Source: Pseudonocardia sediminis (GTDB taxonomy: Bacteria > Actinomycetota > Actinomycetes > Mycobacteriales > Pseudonocardiaceae). Taken from it: a stretch of 64,000 nucleotides of DNA. Shown here piece by piece: positions 7,810 through 15,523 of this stretch. Within the stretch, counting starts at the first letter, position 1. Every line of letters starts with the position of its first letter. Below the pieces are notes generated by a model, which did not search any database, had not been told where the DNA came from, and saw only the letters and a program-made list of their open reading frames with translations. The translations under genes were made by a program, and so were the position numbers. The stretch is taken from positions 867,001 to 931,000 of the forward strand of contig NZ_SHKL01000001.1 in assembly GCF_004217185.1 (NCBI RefSeq), read 5' to 3'.

Positions 7810-9561
7810 CTACATCGACAGGAGACGGTCGAAGAACTCCCGGTAGCGACGCAGCGCGACCCGGAGGTTCTCGGTGGAGTCCTGCTCCTCGGACCAGGAC
7901 TGCTCCAGGTCCGCGCGCTGGTTGCGGAACATCCACGACAGCTCCTCGAGCAGGTCACCGACCAGCTCGTCGGCCTGCTCCACCGCCTCCCGGGGCCGGT
8001 CGACGAACGTGCCCTGCACGGCGTCCCACCGGTCACGGAACGACTCGGCCCGGTGCGGGCGCATCACCCGGACCGGCTCCTCGCCCGGTGTCCCGGGACC
8101 GCCCGCACTGCCCGGTGCGTCCGCCCGGGTGGCGCCGGCGCCGGCCGCCGCACCCGCTCCGGCGACTGCCCCGGCCCCGGCGGCGGTGGCTCCCGCCCCG
8201 GTGCCGGGCCCGCCCTGCCCGGGACGTTCCCGCCCCGGCCCGTCGTTCTCGAGCCCGCTCCCTCGTGCGAGATCACCGCGGCCCTGGTCGGGCGCGCCCG
8301 GGTCGTGCCGGGGGTCGCGCACGGGAGGTCCGTCGTACTCCGGATGTCCGGGAGGAGCCGGAATCCGTCCGCGGGCGGGGTCGGCGTAGTCGCCCTGCGG
8401 GCCGCCGCCGGGTCCACCCGGACCACCTGGTCCGCCCGGACCGCCCGGTCCCGACGGGCGCTGCTGCTCCTGCCGCGGGTCGTAGCCGCCGGGCGGGGTC
8501 GCGGTGCGACCCGGCCCGGTTCCGAGGTCGGAGTCGTACCCGTGACGGTCGTCGGGACCCGCGCCGCGGCGTGGGTCGCCGCCCCGACCGGGGTAGGCGC
8601 CGGGGCCGCCCGGACCTCCCGATCCGGGCCGGCCGCCGCCGCCCGGTCCGGCGTCGGGATACCCGCCCTGGCCGGGAGGTCCGCCCTGGCCGAGGTGCCC
8701 GCCCTGGTCCGGGCCGCGTCCGCCCGGCCCCTGGTCCGGGCCCGGGTGTCCGCCCGGGCCGGGCCCCTGACGCGGGTGGCCACCGGGGCCGCCCTGCCCG
8801 CGCTGCTCGCCCGGACCCTGTTCCGGATACCCGCCCGGACCGCCGGGTCCCGGGCCGGCGTACCCGACCGGCCCGGCGCCGCCCTGTCGTGGATCGCCCT
8901 GGCTGGGGCCGCCCCGTCGTGGATCACCCTGGCCGGGGCCGCGCTGACCCGGACCGCCGTACGACGGGTCGCCCTGACCCGGGCCGGGTCCACCGTCCCG
9001 AGGCCCCGGCCCGCCCGGACCCGGTCCTCCGGGGCCCGGGCCACCCGGTCCGGGGCCCGCCTGCCGGGGGTCGGGCCCACCGGGCCCGGGACGTCCGGCC
9101 GTCGGCTCGTTCCGGCCGGGACCGTCGGGGTAGCGCTCGGCGCCGGGGCCTCCGACCGGGCCGTTCTGCCGGCCGCCGTACCCGGGGTCGTCGAACTCGG
9201 GGTGCGCTCCCGGTGTCAGATCCGGGCCCCCGGGCCGGGCGGGCGCGCCCGCGTCGTTCCCGCGGTCGTCGCGCCCGAGCTCCTCCCGTCCGGAGCCGCC
9301 GTGCTCCCCGCCGCGATACCGCGGGTCCTCCCGGTCCGGTCCGGACCGGTGTCGCCCGGCGTCGTCCCCTCCGGGGCCCGCGTCACGGGAGTCCCCTCCG
9401 GTGTGGTCCCCACTGCGCGAGCCACCACCGGGGGCGAGCGGGTCACCGCCGCGGGCGGTGCCGTCGTCGAGATCGGACAGGTCGGCCCACTCCGGTGCCG
9501 GATGCTGCGTCGTGCGCGACGCGTCGGGGTCGTTCCCGCCGTCGCGATCCTGCTGGCTCAC
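7810..9561 (-). CDS. Gly/Pro-rich protein with C-terminal helical domain
   Basis: A 583-residue protein in three parts: an acidic N-terminus (1-60), a very long low-complexity region rich in Gly, Pro, Asp, Gln and Arg (about 60-490, with collagen-like GPGGPGPGGPGP runs), and a helical C-terminal domain (about 496-583). The C-terminal domain contains RDRWDAVQGTFVDRPREAV-QADELV and STENLRVALRRYREFFDRLL, which echo the domain of the upstream gene (WARLQQAFPDDPGG, STDDLRVAVTSYRALVDALL). The two genes are paralogous in that domain and joined by an ATGA overlap. No signal peptide or TM segment is visible. Role unknown. Confidence 0.6.
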   Translation of the reverse strand: MSQQDRDGGNDPDASRTTQHPAPEWADLSDLDDGTARGGDPLAPGGGSRSGDHTGGDSRDAGPGGDDAGRHRSGPDREDPRYRGGEHGGSGREELGRDDRGNDAGAPARPGGPDLTPGAHPEFDDPGYGGRQNGPVGGPGAERYPDGPGRNEPTAGRPGPGGPDPRQAGPGPGGPGPGGPGPGGPGPRDGGPGPGQGDPSYGGPGQRGPGQGDPRRGGPSQGDPRQGGAGPVGYAGPGPGGPGGYPEQGPGEQRGQGGPGGHPRQGPGPGGHPGPDQGPGGRGPDQGGHLGQGGPPGQGGYPDAGPGGGGRPGSGGPGGPGAYPGRGGDPRRGAGPDDRHGYDSDLGTGPGRTATPPGGYDPRQEQQRPSGPGGPGGPGGPGGPGGGPQGDYADPARGRIPAPPGHPEYDGPPVRDPRHDPGAPDQGRGDLARGSGLENDGPGRERPGQGGPGTGAGATAAGAGAVAGAGAAAGAGATRADAPGSAGGPGTPGEEPVRVMRPHRAESFRDRWDAVQGTFVDRPREAVEQADELVGDLLEELSWMFRNQRADLEQSWSEEQDSTENLRVALRRYREFFDRLLSM

Positions 9562-10184
9562 TGCCGTCCCCCGTCCTGCTGCGTGTCACGGCCCGGCTGC
9601 GGGTCGCGGTGTGCCCGTCCGCGGTTCCCGTCGCGGTCGCCCGGACGGTCCGTCCCGCCGTCGTCGAGCAGCGCGTCGACCAGCGCGCGGTAGGACGTCA
9701 CGGCGACCCGCAGGTCGTCCGTGCTCGCCCGCCCGGCGTTGTGCGCCTCGGCGATCCGGCGTGCCTCCCGGTAGTGCTCGACGGCCTCGGGGTGGTCCAC
9801 CGAGACGTCGGCGGCCCGCTGGTCGAAGTTCTCGACCGGGTACCCGCGGTCGCGCATGATCGCGACGACGAGACCGTCGGCGTTGCGCACCGAGCCGCCC
9901 GGGTCGTCCGGGAACGCCTGCTGCAGACGTGCCCAGTGCTGCCGGTACTGCTCGCGCTGCTCCGGCGGCAGTGGACGGATGTCCAGGGACTCCCGTCGTT
10001 CGCGGCGTTCCTCGAGCGCCTTCTCGGCCTCGCGCCGGTCGCCGGTCTCCTCCACCGTGCGGTCGTACTCGGAACCGAACTGCTCGCGCAGGTGCGCACC
10101 CCGGCGTTGCCGGATCAGCAGGATGACCCCCAGGACCAGCACGATCACGACCACCACGACGATGATCACTACTGTCGTACTCAC
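9558..10184 (-). CDS. Membrane-anchored conserved helical protein
   Basis: A 208-residue protein with one N-terminal membrane span (residues 4-24, almost all Val, Ile and Leu), then RQRRGAHLREQFGSEYDRTVEETGDRREAEKALEERRERRESLDIRPLPPEQREQY, cut here into its charged blocks. A helical domain follows (about 80-175) with DRGYPVENFDQRAADVSVDHP. This pattern is widespread in actinobacteria as a hypothetical protein. The GTG at 10184 follows GAGGGG. The ATGA overlap with the next gene implies translational coupling. Polar tail of about 30 residues. Function not established. Confidence 0.7.
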   Translation of the reverse strand: MSTTVVIIVVVVVIVLVLGVILLIRQRRGAHLREQFGSEYDRTVEETGDRREAEKALEERRERRESLDIRPLPPEQREQYRQHWARLQQAFPDDPGGSVRNADGLVVAIMRDRGYPVENFDQRAADVSVDHPEAVEHYREARRIAEAHNAGRASTDDLRVAVTSYRALVDALLDDGGTDRPGDRDGNRGRAHRDPQPGRDTQQDGGRQ

Positions 10185-10289
10185 ACGCGTACCCCTCGTC
10201 CGCCGTTCGAGCCGGGCGGCTCAGGTTTCCGTCCGGACGCCGGTGAGCACAATCGACCGCCCGGCCTAACCGCTCGTTAGCCTGGGTGA

Positions 10290-10715
10290 ATGCAGCACGA
10301 CGATCCGGCAGGCGTCTCCGGACGTGCGGCGCGAGCGCTGGACATCCCGCTGCAGCACGCGCTGCAGGCCCGTCCCGCCGACCCCTCCGACCCGACGGCG
10401 GGCCTGCTGTTCCCCGTCACCGGGCTCGCCATCAACCCGGGCGGGACGCTGCACGCCGGCGCGCTCGGCGCGATCCTCGAGCTGGCCGCGTTCCTCGCGC
10501 TGCTGCCCGAGCTCGCGTCGACCGAGCACGCCGTCACCCACCACATCTCGACCCAGATCCTGAGCCCCGGAAAGGAGGGCGAGGAGGTCCTGGTGACGGC
10601 TCTCCTGGAGCGCCGGACGCGCCGGCTGGGCTTCCTCACCGCGACGGCGACGGTCGGCGACCGGCTCGTCGCACGCTCGCAGGTGACGAAGTCGGTGATC
10701 GAGATCCGCGCCTAG
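10290..10715 (+). CDS. Hotdog-fold thioesterase-like protein (PaaI type)
   Basis: A 141-residue protein with a hotdog-fold pattern: GLAINPGGTLHAGALGAILELAAFLALLPEL forms the central helix region in pieces, followed by THHISTQILSPGK-GEEVLVTA and LLERRTRRLGFLTATATVGDRLVARSQ. PaaI/YbgC-like enzymes hydrolyse acyl-CoA thioesters; here the HGG motif appears as GGTLHAG, so the catalytic residues are uncertain. The ATG at 10290 lies exactly 6 nt after TAGCCT (10278-10283). It converges on mscL, sharing a CTAG in which both stop codons overlap. Confidence 0.7.
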   Translation: MQHDDPAGVSGRAARALDIPLQHALQARPADPSDPTAGLLFPVTGLAINPGGTLHAGALGAILELAAFLALLPELASTEHAVTHHISTQILSPGKEGEEVLVTALLERRTRRLGFLTATATVGDRLVARSQVTKSVIEIRA

Positions 10716-11110
10716 ACCTGGTCGCGGCCGCTCGTCCGGCCCTCCTTGAGCAGGTCGCGGATCTCGATCAGCAGCTCGACGTCGGTCGGCTCGGACGGTC
10801 CCGCCTCCTCGCCGCGGCGGCGCCGGTCCTGGATCGCCTTGAGCGGGTAGACGACCAGGAAGTACACGACCGCCGCGGTGATCACGAAGGTGATGACCTG
10901 GTTGATGAAGCTGGCGTAGTCGAACGACACGTCGTTGACGACGAACGTCCCGGCGAGCTCACCGCCGCCGGAGACGAGCTGGATCAACGGCTTGAGGAAC
11001 GCCGTCGTGAACGCCGTGACGACCGCGGTGAAAGCCGCACCGATGACGACAGCGACCGCGAGGTCGACGACGTTGCCGCGCAACAGGAAGTCCTTGAAAC
11101 CCTTGAGCAT
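10712..11110 (-). CDS. mscL: Large-conductance mechanosensitive channel MscL
   Basis: A 132-residue MscL, the homopentameric pore that opens under membrane tension to release solutes during hypo-osmotic shock. The N-terminal amphipathic helix MLKGFKDFLLRGNVVDLAVAV leads into TM1 (about residues 15-42), a periplasmic loop with SFDYASFINQVITF, TM2 (about 68-92, ending YFLVVYPLKAIQDRRRR), and a C-terminal helix LLIEIRDLL. Length and landmarks match mycobacterial MscL. The start ATG is preceded by GGGGA at about 11117-11122. It is transcribed on its own. Confidence 0.95.
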   Translation of the reverse strand: MLKGFKDFLLRGNVVDLAVAVVIGAAFTAVVTAFTTAFLKPLIQLVSGGGELAGTFVVNDVSFDYASFINQVITFVITAAVVYFLVVYPLKAIQDRRRRGEEAGPSEPTDVELLIEIRDLLKEGRTSGRDQV

Positions 11111-11191
11111 TGCCGGTCCCCTTCTCGATCGTCCACGTTGCGCGTCAGGGTGACAGGAAAACGTCGTCGCAGTACACGATCCCGCACGTAC

Positions 11192-12298
11192 TCATCTGCG
11201 TGACCGCACCGCGGCGGCGAGCCCGTCGAGCAGCTCCGCGGTGGTCTCCCAGGACAGGCAGGCGTCGGTGACCGAACGTCCGTAGTCGAGGTCGCGGCCG
11301 AGGTCCTGACGCCCGTCGAGCAGGAAGCTCTCCATCATCACGCCGGTGACGCCGCGTTCCCCGTCGCCGATCCGATCGGCGATCTCGCGCACGACCCCGG
11401 CCTGGCGGACGTGGTCCTTGCCGCTGTTGCCGTGGCTGGCGTCGACGATCACCCGTTCCGGGAGCCCGGCCGCGCGCAGGCTCACCGCCGCGGCGTCGAC
11501 GTCGGCGGCGGAGTAGTTGGGCCGTGTGCCGCCGCGCAGGATGACGTGCGCGTCCGGGTTCCCGGTCGTGGTGACGAGCGCGGCCAGGCCGTCGGCGTTG
11601 ACGCCCATGAACACGTGCGACGCGGCCGCGGCGCGGATCCCGTCGACGGCCGCGCCGACGTCGCCGTCGGTACCGTTCTTGATCCCGACCGGCATCGACA
11701 GCCCGCTCACGAGCTGGCGGTGCACCTGGCTGGCCGCGGTGCGTGCGCCGATCGAGCCCCAGGTGACGGTGTCGGCGATGAACTGCGGGGTGATCGGGTC
11801 GAGGAACTCGCAGCCGACCGGCAGGCCGAGCGCGGAGATGTCGAGCAGCAGCCGGCGTGCGGTGCGCAGGCCCCGGTTCACGTCGAACGTGCCGTCCAGG
11901 CCGGGGTCGTTGATCAGGCCCTTCCACCCGACGGTGGTGCGCGGCTTCTCGAAGTAGGTGCGCATCACGATGCACAGCGCGTCACCGACGGTGGCGGCGT
12001 GCGCGGCGAGGCGGTGGGCGTAGTCGAGCGCGGCGGCCGGGTCGTGCACCGAGCAGGGGCCGACGACGACCAGCAGACGGTCGTCGTCACCGTCGAGGAT
12101 GCGCGTGACCTCGGCACGGCCGCGGGCGACCGTCTCGGACGCGGGCGGCTCGCAGGGCAGCTCCTGGCGCAGCAGCGCGGGGGAGAGCAGCGGGGAGACG
12201 CGGGCGATCCGCCGGTCGTTCAGCGTGGCGTCGTTCAGCGTGGCGTCGTTCAGGGTGGCGTCGTTCAGGGGATGGGTGTCCAGTAGGGACGGGGACAT
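11192..12298 (-). CDS. aroF: DAHP synthase, type I (first step of shikimate pathway)
   Basis: A 368-residue 3-deoxy-D-arabino-heptulosonate-7-phosphate synthase joining PEP and erythrose-4-phosphate. Type I landmarks are VVVGPCSVHDP (77-87), MRTYFEKPRTTVGWKG, CEFLDPITPQ, GARTAASQVHR, GIKNGTDG, ILRGG and DASHGNS. The first 30 residues contain an in-frame tandem repeat, LNDATLNDATLNDATLND (residues 11-28), not part of the enzyme core. A leader peptide and alternative hairpins upstream indicate attenuation by aromatic amino acids. The ATG at 12298 has GGGAGAGG 8 nt upstream. Symbol aroF/aroG/aroH cannot be separated by sequence reading. Confidence 0.92.
   Translation of the reverse strand: MSPSLLDTHPLNDATLNDATLNDATLNDRRIARVSPLLSPALLRQELPCEPPASETVARGRAEVTRILDGDDDRLLVVVGPCSVHDPAAALDYAHRLAAHAATVGDALCIVMRTYFEKPRTTVGWKGLINDPGLDGTFDVNRGLRTARRLLLDISALGLPVGCEFLDPITPQFIADTVTWGSIGARTAASQVHRQLVSGLSMPVGIKNGTDGDVGAAVDGIRAAAASHVFMGVNADGLAALVTTTGNPDAHVILRGGTRPNYSAADVDAAAVSLRAAGLPERVIVDASHGNSGKDHVRQAGVVREIADRIGDGERGVTGVMMESFLLDGRQDLGRDLDYGRSVTDACLSWETTAELLDGLAAAVRSRR
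12215..12270 (-). repeat. 15-bp tandem repeat inside the DAHP synthase gene
   Basis: Three full copies and a partial fourth of a 15-bp unit (plus-strand GTCGTTCAGCGTGGC, third copy with one G change) run from 12215 to 12270. Because the unit is a multiple of three, it encodes LNDAT repeats and keeps the frame. Such a unit can gain or lose copies by slippage. Confidence 0.85.
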
Positions 12299-12303
12299 CG
12301 GGT

Positions 12304-12420
12304 GGTCCTCTCCCGGACCGCCTCAGAACACCTCGCCCGAGCCGGCCCGTGGGTTCCGGCTCGAGGGATGGAGGTCAGCGCAGCAGCGTGGCGCGGTCCG
12401 ACCCATCCCGGGCCGGCTCG
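12304..12420 (-). promoter_or_regulatory. Attenuator region of the DAHP synthase gene
   Basis: RNA-level alternatives lie between the leader codons and the aroF start. The segment just after the Tyr-Trp-Phe codons (CGAGCCGGCCCG on the minus strand, 12420-12409) is perfectly complementary over 12 bases to 12349-12338. That second segment can instead close a nearer 8-bp hairpin with CGAGCCGG at 12363-12356. A further 7-bp pairing links 12409-12403 with 12371-12365. The Shine-Dalgarno region sits in a small GGTCC/GGACC hairpin (12304-12319). A ribosome stalled at the aromatic codons would mask the first segment and change the fold. No U-tract follows, so control may act on translation or through Rho. 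Confidence 0.7.
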
Positions 12421-12446
12421 CCAAACCAGTACACACGCTGCAGCAC
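12375..12446 (-). CDS. Aromatic leader peptide of the DAHP synthase gene
   Basis: A 23-codon reading frame starting GTG at 12446 reads M-L-Q-R-V-Y-W-F-G-E-P and stops at 12375. Consecutive Tyr, Trp and Phe codons (12431-12423) are exactly what a sensor for all three end products of the pathway needs. It appears leaderless: the GTG lies 6 nt after TATGAT. Ribosome-mediated attenuation with a similar aromatic leader upstream of a DAHP synthase gene is, as I recall, known from Corynebacterium glutamicum. Role here is inferred from position, codons and the RNA pairings. Confidence 0.75.
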   Translation of the reverse strand: MLQRVYWFGEPARDGSDRATLLR

Positions 12447-12452
12447 GGGGCG

Positions 12453-12483
12453 ATCATAACCACGTCGCGCGGTGGGGTGTCCA
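12453..12483 (-). promoter_or_regulatory. Promoter of the leader-DAHP synthase transcript
   Basis: On the minus strand, TGGACA (12483-12478) and TATGAT (12458-12453) are separated by 19 bp. Both hexamers are close to the housekeeping consensus, and the predicted start site falls on the GTG of the leader peptide. Confidence 0.65.
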
Positions 12484-12523
12484 GAGGTGCGTGCCGGTGA
12501 GCCGGTGGGGGTATACCGGTCGC

Positions 12524-13312
12524 ATGCGGATCGCACTGGCCCAGATCTCGTCCACCCCGGACCCGCAGGAGAACCTCGCCGAGGTCGAGAGGCGGACCCG
12601 CGCCGCCGCGCAGGCCGGTGCCCGGCTCGTCGTGTTCCCGGAGGCCACGATGTGCTGCTTCGGGGTGAAGCTGGGCCCGGTCGCCGAACCGCTGAACGGG
12701 CCGTGGGCGAGCCGCGTCCGTGAGGTCGCCGCGGAGACCGGCGTGACGGTCGTGGCCGGGATGTTCACCCCGTCCGGCGACGGGCGGGTGCGCAACACCC
12801 TGCTGGCCACCGGCGGCGGGGTGGAGGCGCACTACGACAAGATCCACATGTTCGACGCGTTCGGGTTCGCCGAGTCCGACACCGTCGCGCCGGGACAGGA
12901 GCCCGTCGCGATCGGCGTCGACGGCACCGCGGTCGGGCTCACGACCTGCTACGACGTCCGGTTCCCCGGCCTCTACCAGCTGCTCGCCGACCGCGGCGCG
13001 ACGGTGATCCTGGTGCCCGCGTCCTGGGGTGCGGGGGAGGGCAAGCGGGAGCAGTGGGAGCTGCTCGTGCGGGCCCGCGCGCTGGACACCGGGTCCTACG
13101 TCGTGGCGTGCGACCAGGCCGACCCGACGACGCTGGGCCGTGAGCACGGCAAGGCCCCGACCGGCATCGGCGTGAGCCTGGTGGCCGGGCCGCGCGGCGA
13201 GGTCGTGGACGGGTTGGAGGCCGAGCCGGGGCTGCTCGTCGTCGACGTCGACCCCGGGCACGCCGAGAAGGTCCGCGAGCAGATCCCGGTGCTGGCCAAC
13301 CGTCGCTTCTGA
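12524..13312 (+). CDS. Carbon-nitrogen hydrolase (nitrilase superfamily)
   Basis: A 262-residue nitrilase-superfamily amidohydrolase with the complete Glu-Lys-Cys triad: E40 in VVFPEAT, K106 in YDKIHMFD and C142 in TTCYDVRFPGLY. The last two blocks are typical of the Nit1/Nit2 and omega-amidase branch, which includes deaminated-glutathione amidases. Expected cytoplasmic. The ATG at 12524 lies 6 nt after TATACC (12512-12517), so the transcript is probably leaderless. It diverges from the DAHP synthase unit and converges with the pterin dehydratase gene 14 bp downstream. The exact amide substrate is not decided. Confidence 0.88.
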   Translation: MRIALAQISSTPDPQENLAEVERRTRAAAQAGARLVVFPEATMCCFGVKLGPVAEPLNGPWASRVREVAAETGVTVVAGMFTPSGDGRVRNTLLATGGGVEAHYDKIHMFDAFGFAESDTVAPGQEPVAIGVDGTAVGLTTCYDVRFPGLYQLLADRGATVILVPASWGAGEGKREQWELLVRARALDTGSYVVACDQADPTTLGREHGKAPTGIGVSLVAGPRGEVVDGLEAEPGLLVVDVDPGHAEKVREQIPVLANRRF

Positions 13313-13326
13313 GAGCGGGCCGGGGA

Positions 13327-13623
13327 TCAGCCGCCGGCGGCGGCGACCCGCTGCGAGATCGTCGCGGCGAGGTCGGTGTCCTTCGCGGTCAGCCCGCCCT
13401 CGGAGTGCGTGGAGAGCCGGAAGGTCACCGTGTTGTAGCGGATGTCGATGTCCGGGTGGTGCTCCGCGGACTCGGCGTCCTCGGCGACCCGGTCCACCAC
13501 GCCGATCGCGGTGACGAAGTCGGACAGCTGGACGGTGCGCACGATCGAGTCCCCGTCCCGCTCCCAGCCGGGGAGGTCCTGCAGGGCGGTACGGACGGCG
13601 TCGTCGTCGAGAAGGGCGGCCAT
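13327..13623 (-). CDS. Pterin-4a-carbinolamine dehydratase
   Basis: A 98-residue pterin dehydratase (PCD/PhhB family) that dehydrates 4a-hydroxy-tetrahydrobiopterin. The active-site signature EHHPDIDIRYNTV is at residues 54-66, followed by FRLSTHSEGGLTAKD, and the start ALLDDDAVRTALQDLPGWERDG is the usual N-terminal helix and strand in shortened form. No aromatic hydroxylase is nearby, so it may act on another pterin or be a housekeeping enzyme, as in many actinobacteria. The ATG at 13623 is the first methionine consistent with the family length. Confidence 0.88.
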   Translation of the reverse strand: MAALLDDDAVRTALQDLPGWERDGDSIVRTVQLSDFVTAIGVVDRVAEDAESAEHHPDIDIRYNTVTFRLSTHSEGGLTAKDTDLAATISQRVAAAGG

Positions 13624-13848
13624 GGCGCCATCGTGGCGCACCGTCGGTGCTCGCGCAGTACCGGTTCGCCGGGTCGACGGTCGTCGCCCCCGGATCGAGC
13701 GGCGGGCGACCAGGAACATTCCCGAGTGCCGGCCGGTGCTCGGCGAAGACGGGGCCGAGTGGGTGAGTTCGCTGGTCTCGGGTGCAGGTCGCGTCCGAGA
13801 CTGTCGGTGTTTCGTGCTCAACTTGCAGATAGATCCGGGGAGGACATC

Positions 13849-14037
13849 ATGAACGCGAAACTGGTCAAGCACACGCGCGAGGAACTACTCACCCGTCGCA
13901 GCGAGATCGTCGATCTGATGGTTCCCGACGAGCTGACCGTCCGTGCACGAGCCGACCGGGGTGCTCTCACGCCGGACGAACGAGATCTCCTGCTGGAACT
14001 CGAGGGGATCGACTTCCTGCTGGGGGATCGTGCGTGA
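13849..14037 (+). CDS. Small hypothetical protein, first of a coupled pair
   Basis: A 62-residue charged, helical protein (MNAKLVKHTREELLTRRSEI to DFLLGDRA) with no Cys and no TM segment. A strong Shine-Dalgarno, GGGGAGGA, lies 5 nt before the ATG. Its stop overlaps the next start by 4 nt (GTGA), so the two are translationally coupled. The region has fewer GC-only third positions than its surroundings. I have seen similar HTREELL-ARR short proteins in actinobacterial accessory DNA next to a larger partner; no function is known to me. Confidence 0.6.
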   Translation: MNAKLVKHTREELLTRRSEIVDLMVPDELTVRARADRGALTPDERDLLLELEGIDFLLGDRA

Positions 14038-14795
14038 CGGTTGACGTCGGCGCGCAGGCGCTTGCGTTCGGCCAGGAACTGCAGGATCTGCTCGACGGAG
14101 TCTGCCCGTCCCGGACGACGCGGCGGTCGGCGCCAGACAGGTCCTGGTCGACACCGCACCAGAGCCGGGCCGCTACCAAATTCGGGTCGCGGCACCGCAC
14201 GGCCTCGTGGCGTTGTGCAAGAACGGCGCGCCGATCGCTTCGTTACGCATCACATATCAATGCACGGCAGACACATCCGGGGCCTATCTGGCTGTAGAAC
14301 GCTCGGATTTCGAACTACGCGAACTCGGCAACCGAACGCGGCACCGCGACGCGGCTGCTCACGATCGCCAACCCATCGCACTCCGGAGAGTTCTCCAAGC
14401 TGCATTTCCCGGTCGGCGGGTCGCGGATGCGGCCGTGTCTCGAAGATTTTCTCCAGTTCGTCCTGTCTGAGTTCAATGTGGACCGGTGCGACGGCGCCGA
14501 TGAGGTCATCTGCGAGGGCCGGAAGAGGTGGCGCCGCCGTCAGATCGCTACCTTGGTGCGCGACGCACCCGACGAGGCAATGCGGGTCTTGCAGGAGCTC
14601 GGGTACACGGTCGCCGAGCCGAACAGCGGCCCACGGGACCCGGACACGGCCAAGCTGCGAGCCTTCTGGGCATGGTGCGGCGACCCGGCCACATCGGCCG
14701 CGGGTCAGGATCGGTCGAATGTGCTGCGCAGTCGGTCTCACGCGTCGCGGCGCGAGAGCAGCCAGACCGTCACCCCGGCGCCGACGACGGCGTAG
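14034..14795 (+). pseudogene. Frameshifted hypothetical gene coupled to the 62-aa gene
   Basis: Protein-like sequence continues through two frame changes. Frame 1 from GTG 14034 gives MTVDVGAQALAFGQELQDLLDG. Near 14097 one base seems missing, and the next frame reads SLPVPDDAAVGARQVLVDT ... GLVALCKNGAPIASLRITYQ. Near 14310 one base seems extra, and the first frame resumes as NYANSATERGTATRLLTIAN ... CLEDFLQFVLSEFNVDR. The two shifts cancel, so one full-length protein of about 250 residues would result without them. It ends at TAG 14795, overlapping the convergent ABC permease gene by 58 bp. Either a recent pseudogene or paired sequencing errors. No family recognised. Confidence 0.55.
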
Positions 14796-15523
14796 ACGAC
14801 CGCCCGCAGCGTCGTCCAGCCCATCACCGACCAGTCGATCGGCACCCGGCTCAGGCCGGTGACGGCCCTGCTCCAGCTCCCCGCCGGAAGCAGCGGTGTG
14901 AGGCGGCCGGGCAGGAACACGGCCATCGCCGAGGCCATCGCCACCGCCAGCCCGGTCGCGGCCACCGTGGCCGGGCGTCTGCTCAGGGCCGACAGCGGCA
15001 GCAGCAGCATCCCGAGCCCGACGAGCTGCCCGGTCGTCCACAGCGCGATCACCAGCGCACGGCCGAGCGTCGCACCGAACGTGAACGGCCCGAGGTCGAG
15101 CGCCACCAGCCCGGCGACGAGGGCGATGACCGTCGTCGTCGCGGCGGTCAGCGCGGCGACGGCGACGATCCCGGTCGCCTTGAGCACCAGCATCCGGCCG
15201 AGGCCGACCGGGGCGATCGTCAGCGCGTCCAGCGTGCGGTGCGCGCGCTCCGCGGCGAACGCGTCCGCGGCGACGAGCACGACCGGGACGGCCAGGCTGA
15301 ACGCGGCGAACTCGGACGTGCTGACGAGCAGCGCGGACAGGACGAACGAGCTCTCCCCGCCCAGCGACGCCAGCCCGGTCGCGACGAGCAGAGGGACGAG
15401 CGCGACGACGCCGAGCGTGACCGCGGTGCGCGGCCGCGGCACCGTCAGCAGCAGCTCGGAGAGGAGGAGCCGGCCCAGCGGCGCGGACGTGGGGCGGCCG
15501 ACGGACCGGTTCCCGGTGGTCAT
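14738..15523 (-). CDS. ABC-2 type transporter permease
   Basis: A 261-residue integral membrane protein with about six hydrophobic segments, consistent with an ABC-2 exporter permease. The loop AADAFAAERAHRTLDALTIAPVG (read as A-DAFA-ER--TLD-L---P) after the second span is the usual coupling-helix motif of this family (E-R-x-x-x-T-L-x-x-L). Its ATG overlaps the stop of the ATPase gene by 4 nt (ATGA), so both form a two-gene operon. The exported substrate is unknown; such pairs in actinobacteria often export antibiotics or lipids. The 3' end overlaps the frameshifted gene on the other strand. Confidence 0.82.
   Translation of the reverse strand: MTTGNRSVGRPTSAPLGRLLLSELLLTVPRPRTAVTLGVVALVPLLVATGLASLGGESSFVLSALLVSTSEFAAFSLAVPVVLVAADAFAAERAHRTLDALTIAPVGLGRMLVLKATGIVAVAALTAATTTVIALVAGLVALDLGPFTFGATLGRALVIALWTTGQLVGLGMLLLPLSALSRRPATVAATGLAVAMASAMAVFLPGRLTPLLPAGSWSRAVTGLSRVPIDWSVMGWTTLRAVVYAVVGAGVTVWLLSRRDA

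Noticed and set aside
7701..10280. An open frame of about 859 codons on the plus strand
   Set aside because: It is Arg/Pro-rich and antisense to two genes with a normal start, membrane span and coupled overlap; typical of high-GC shadow frames.
12296..12457. ATG at 12457 as the start of the leader peptide
   Set aside because: It is in another frame from the Tyr-Trp-Phe codons and gives a longer frame with no aromatic cluster; the GTG at 12446 fits the promoter spacing and the codons.
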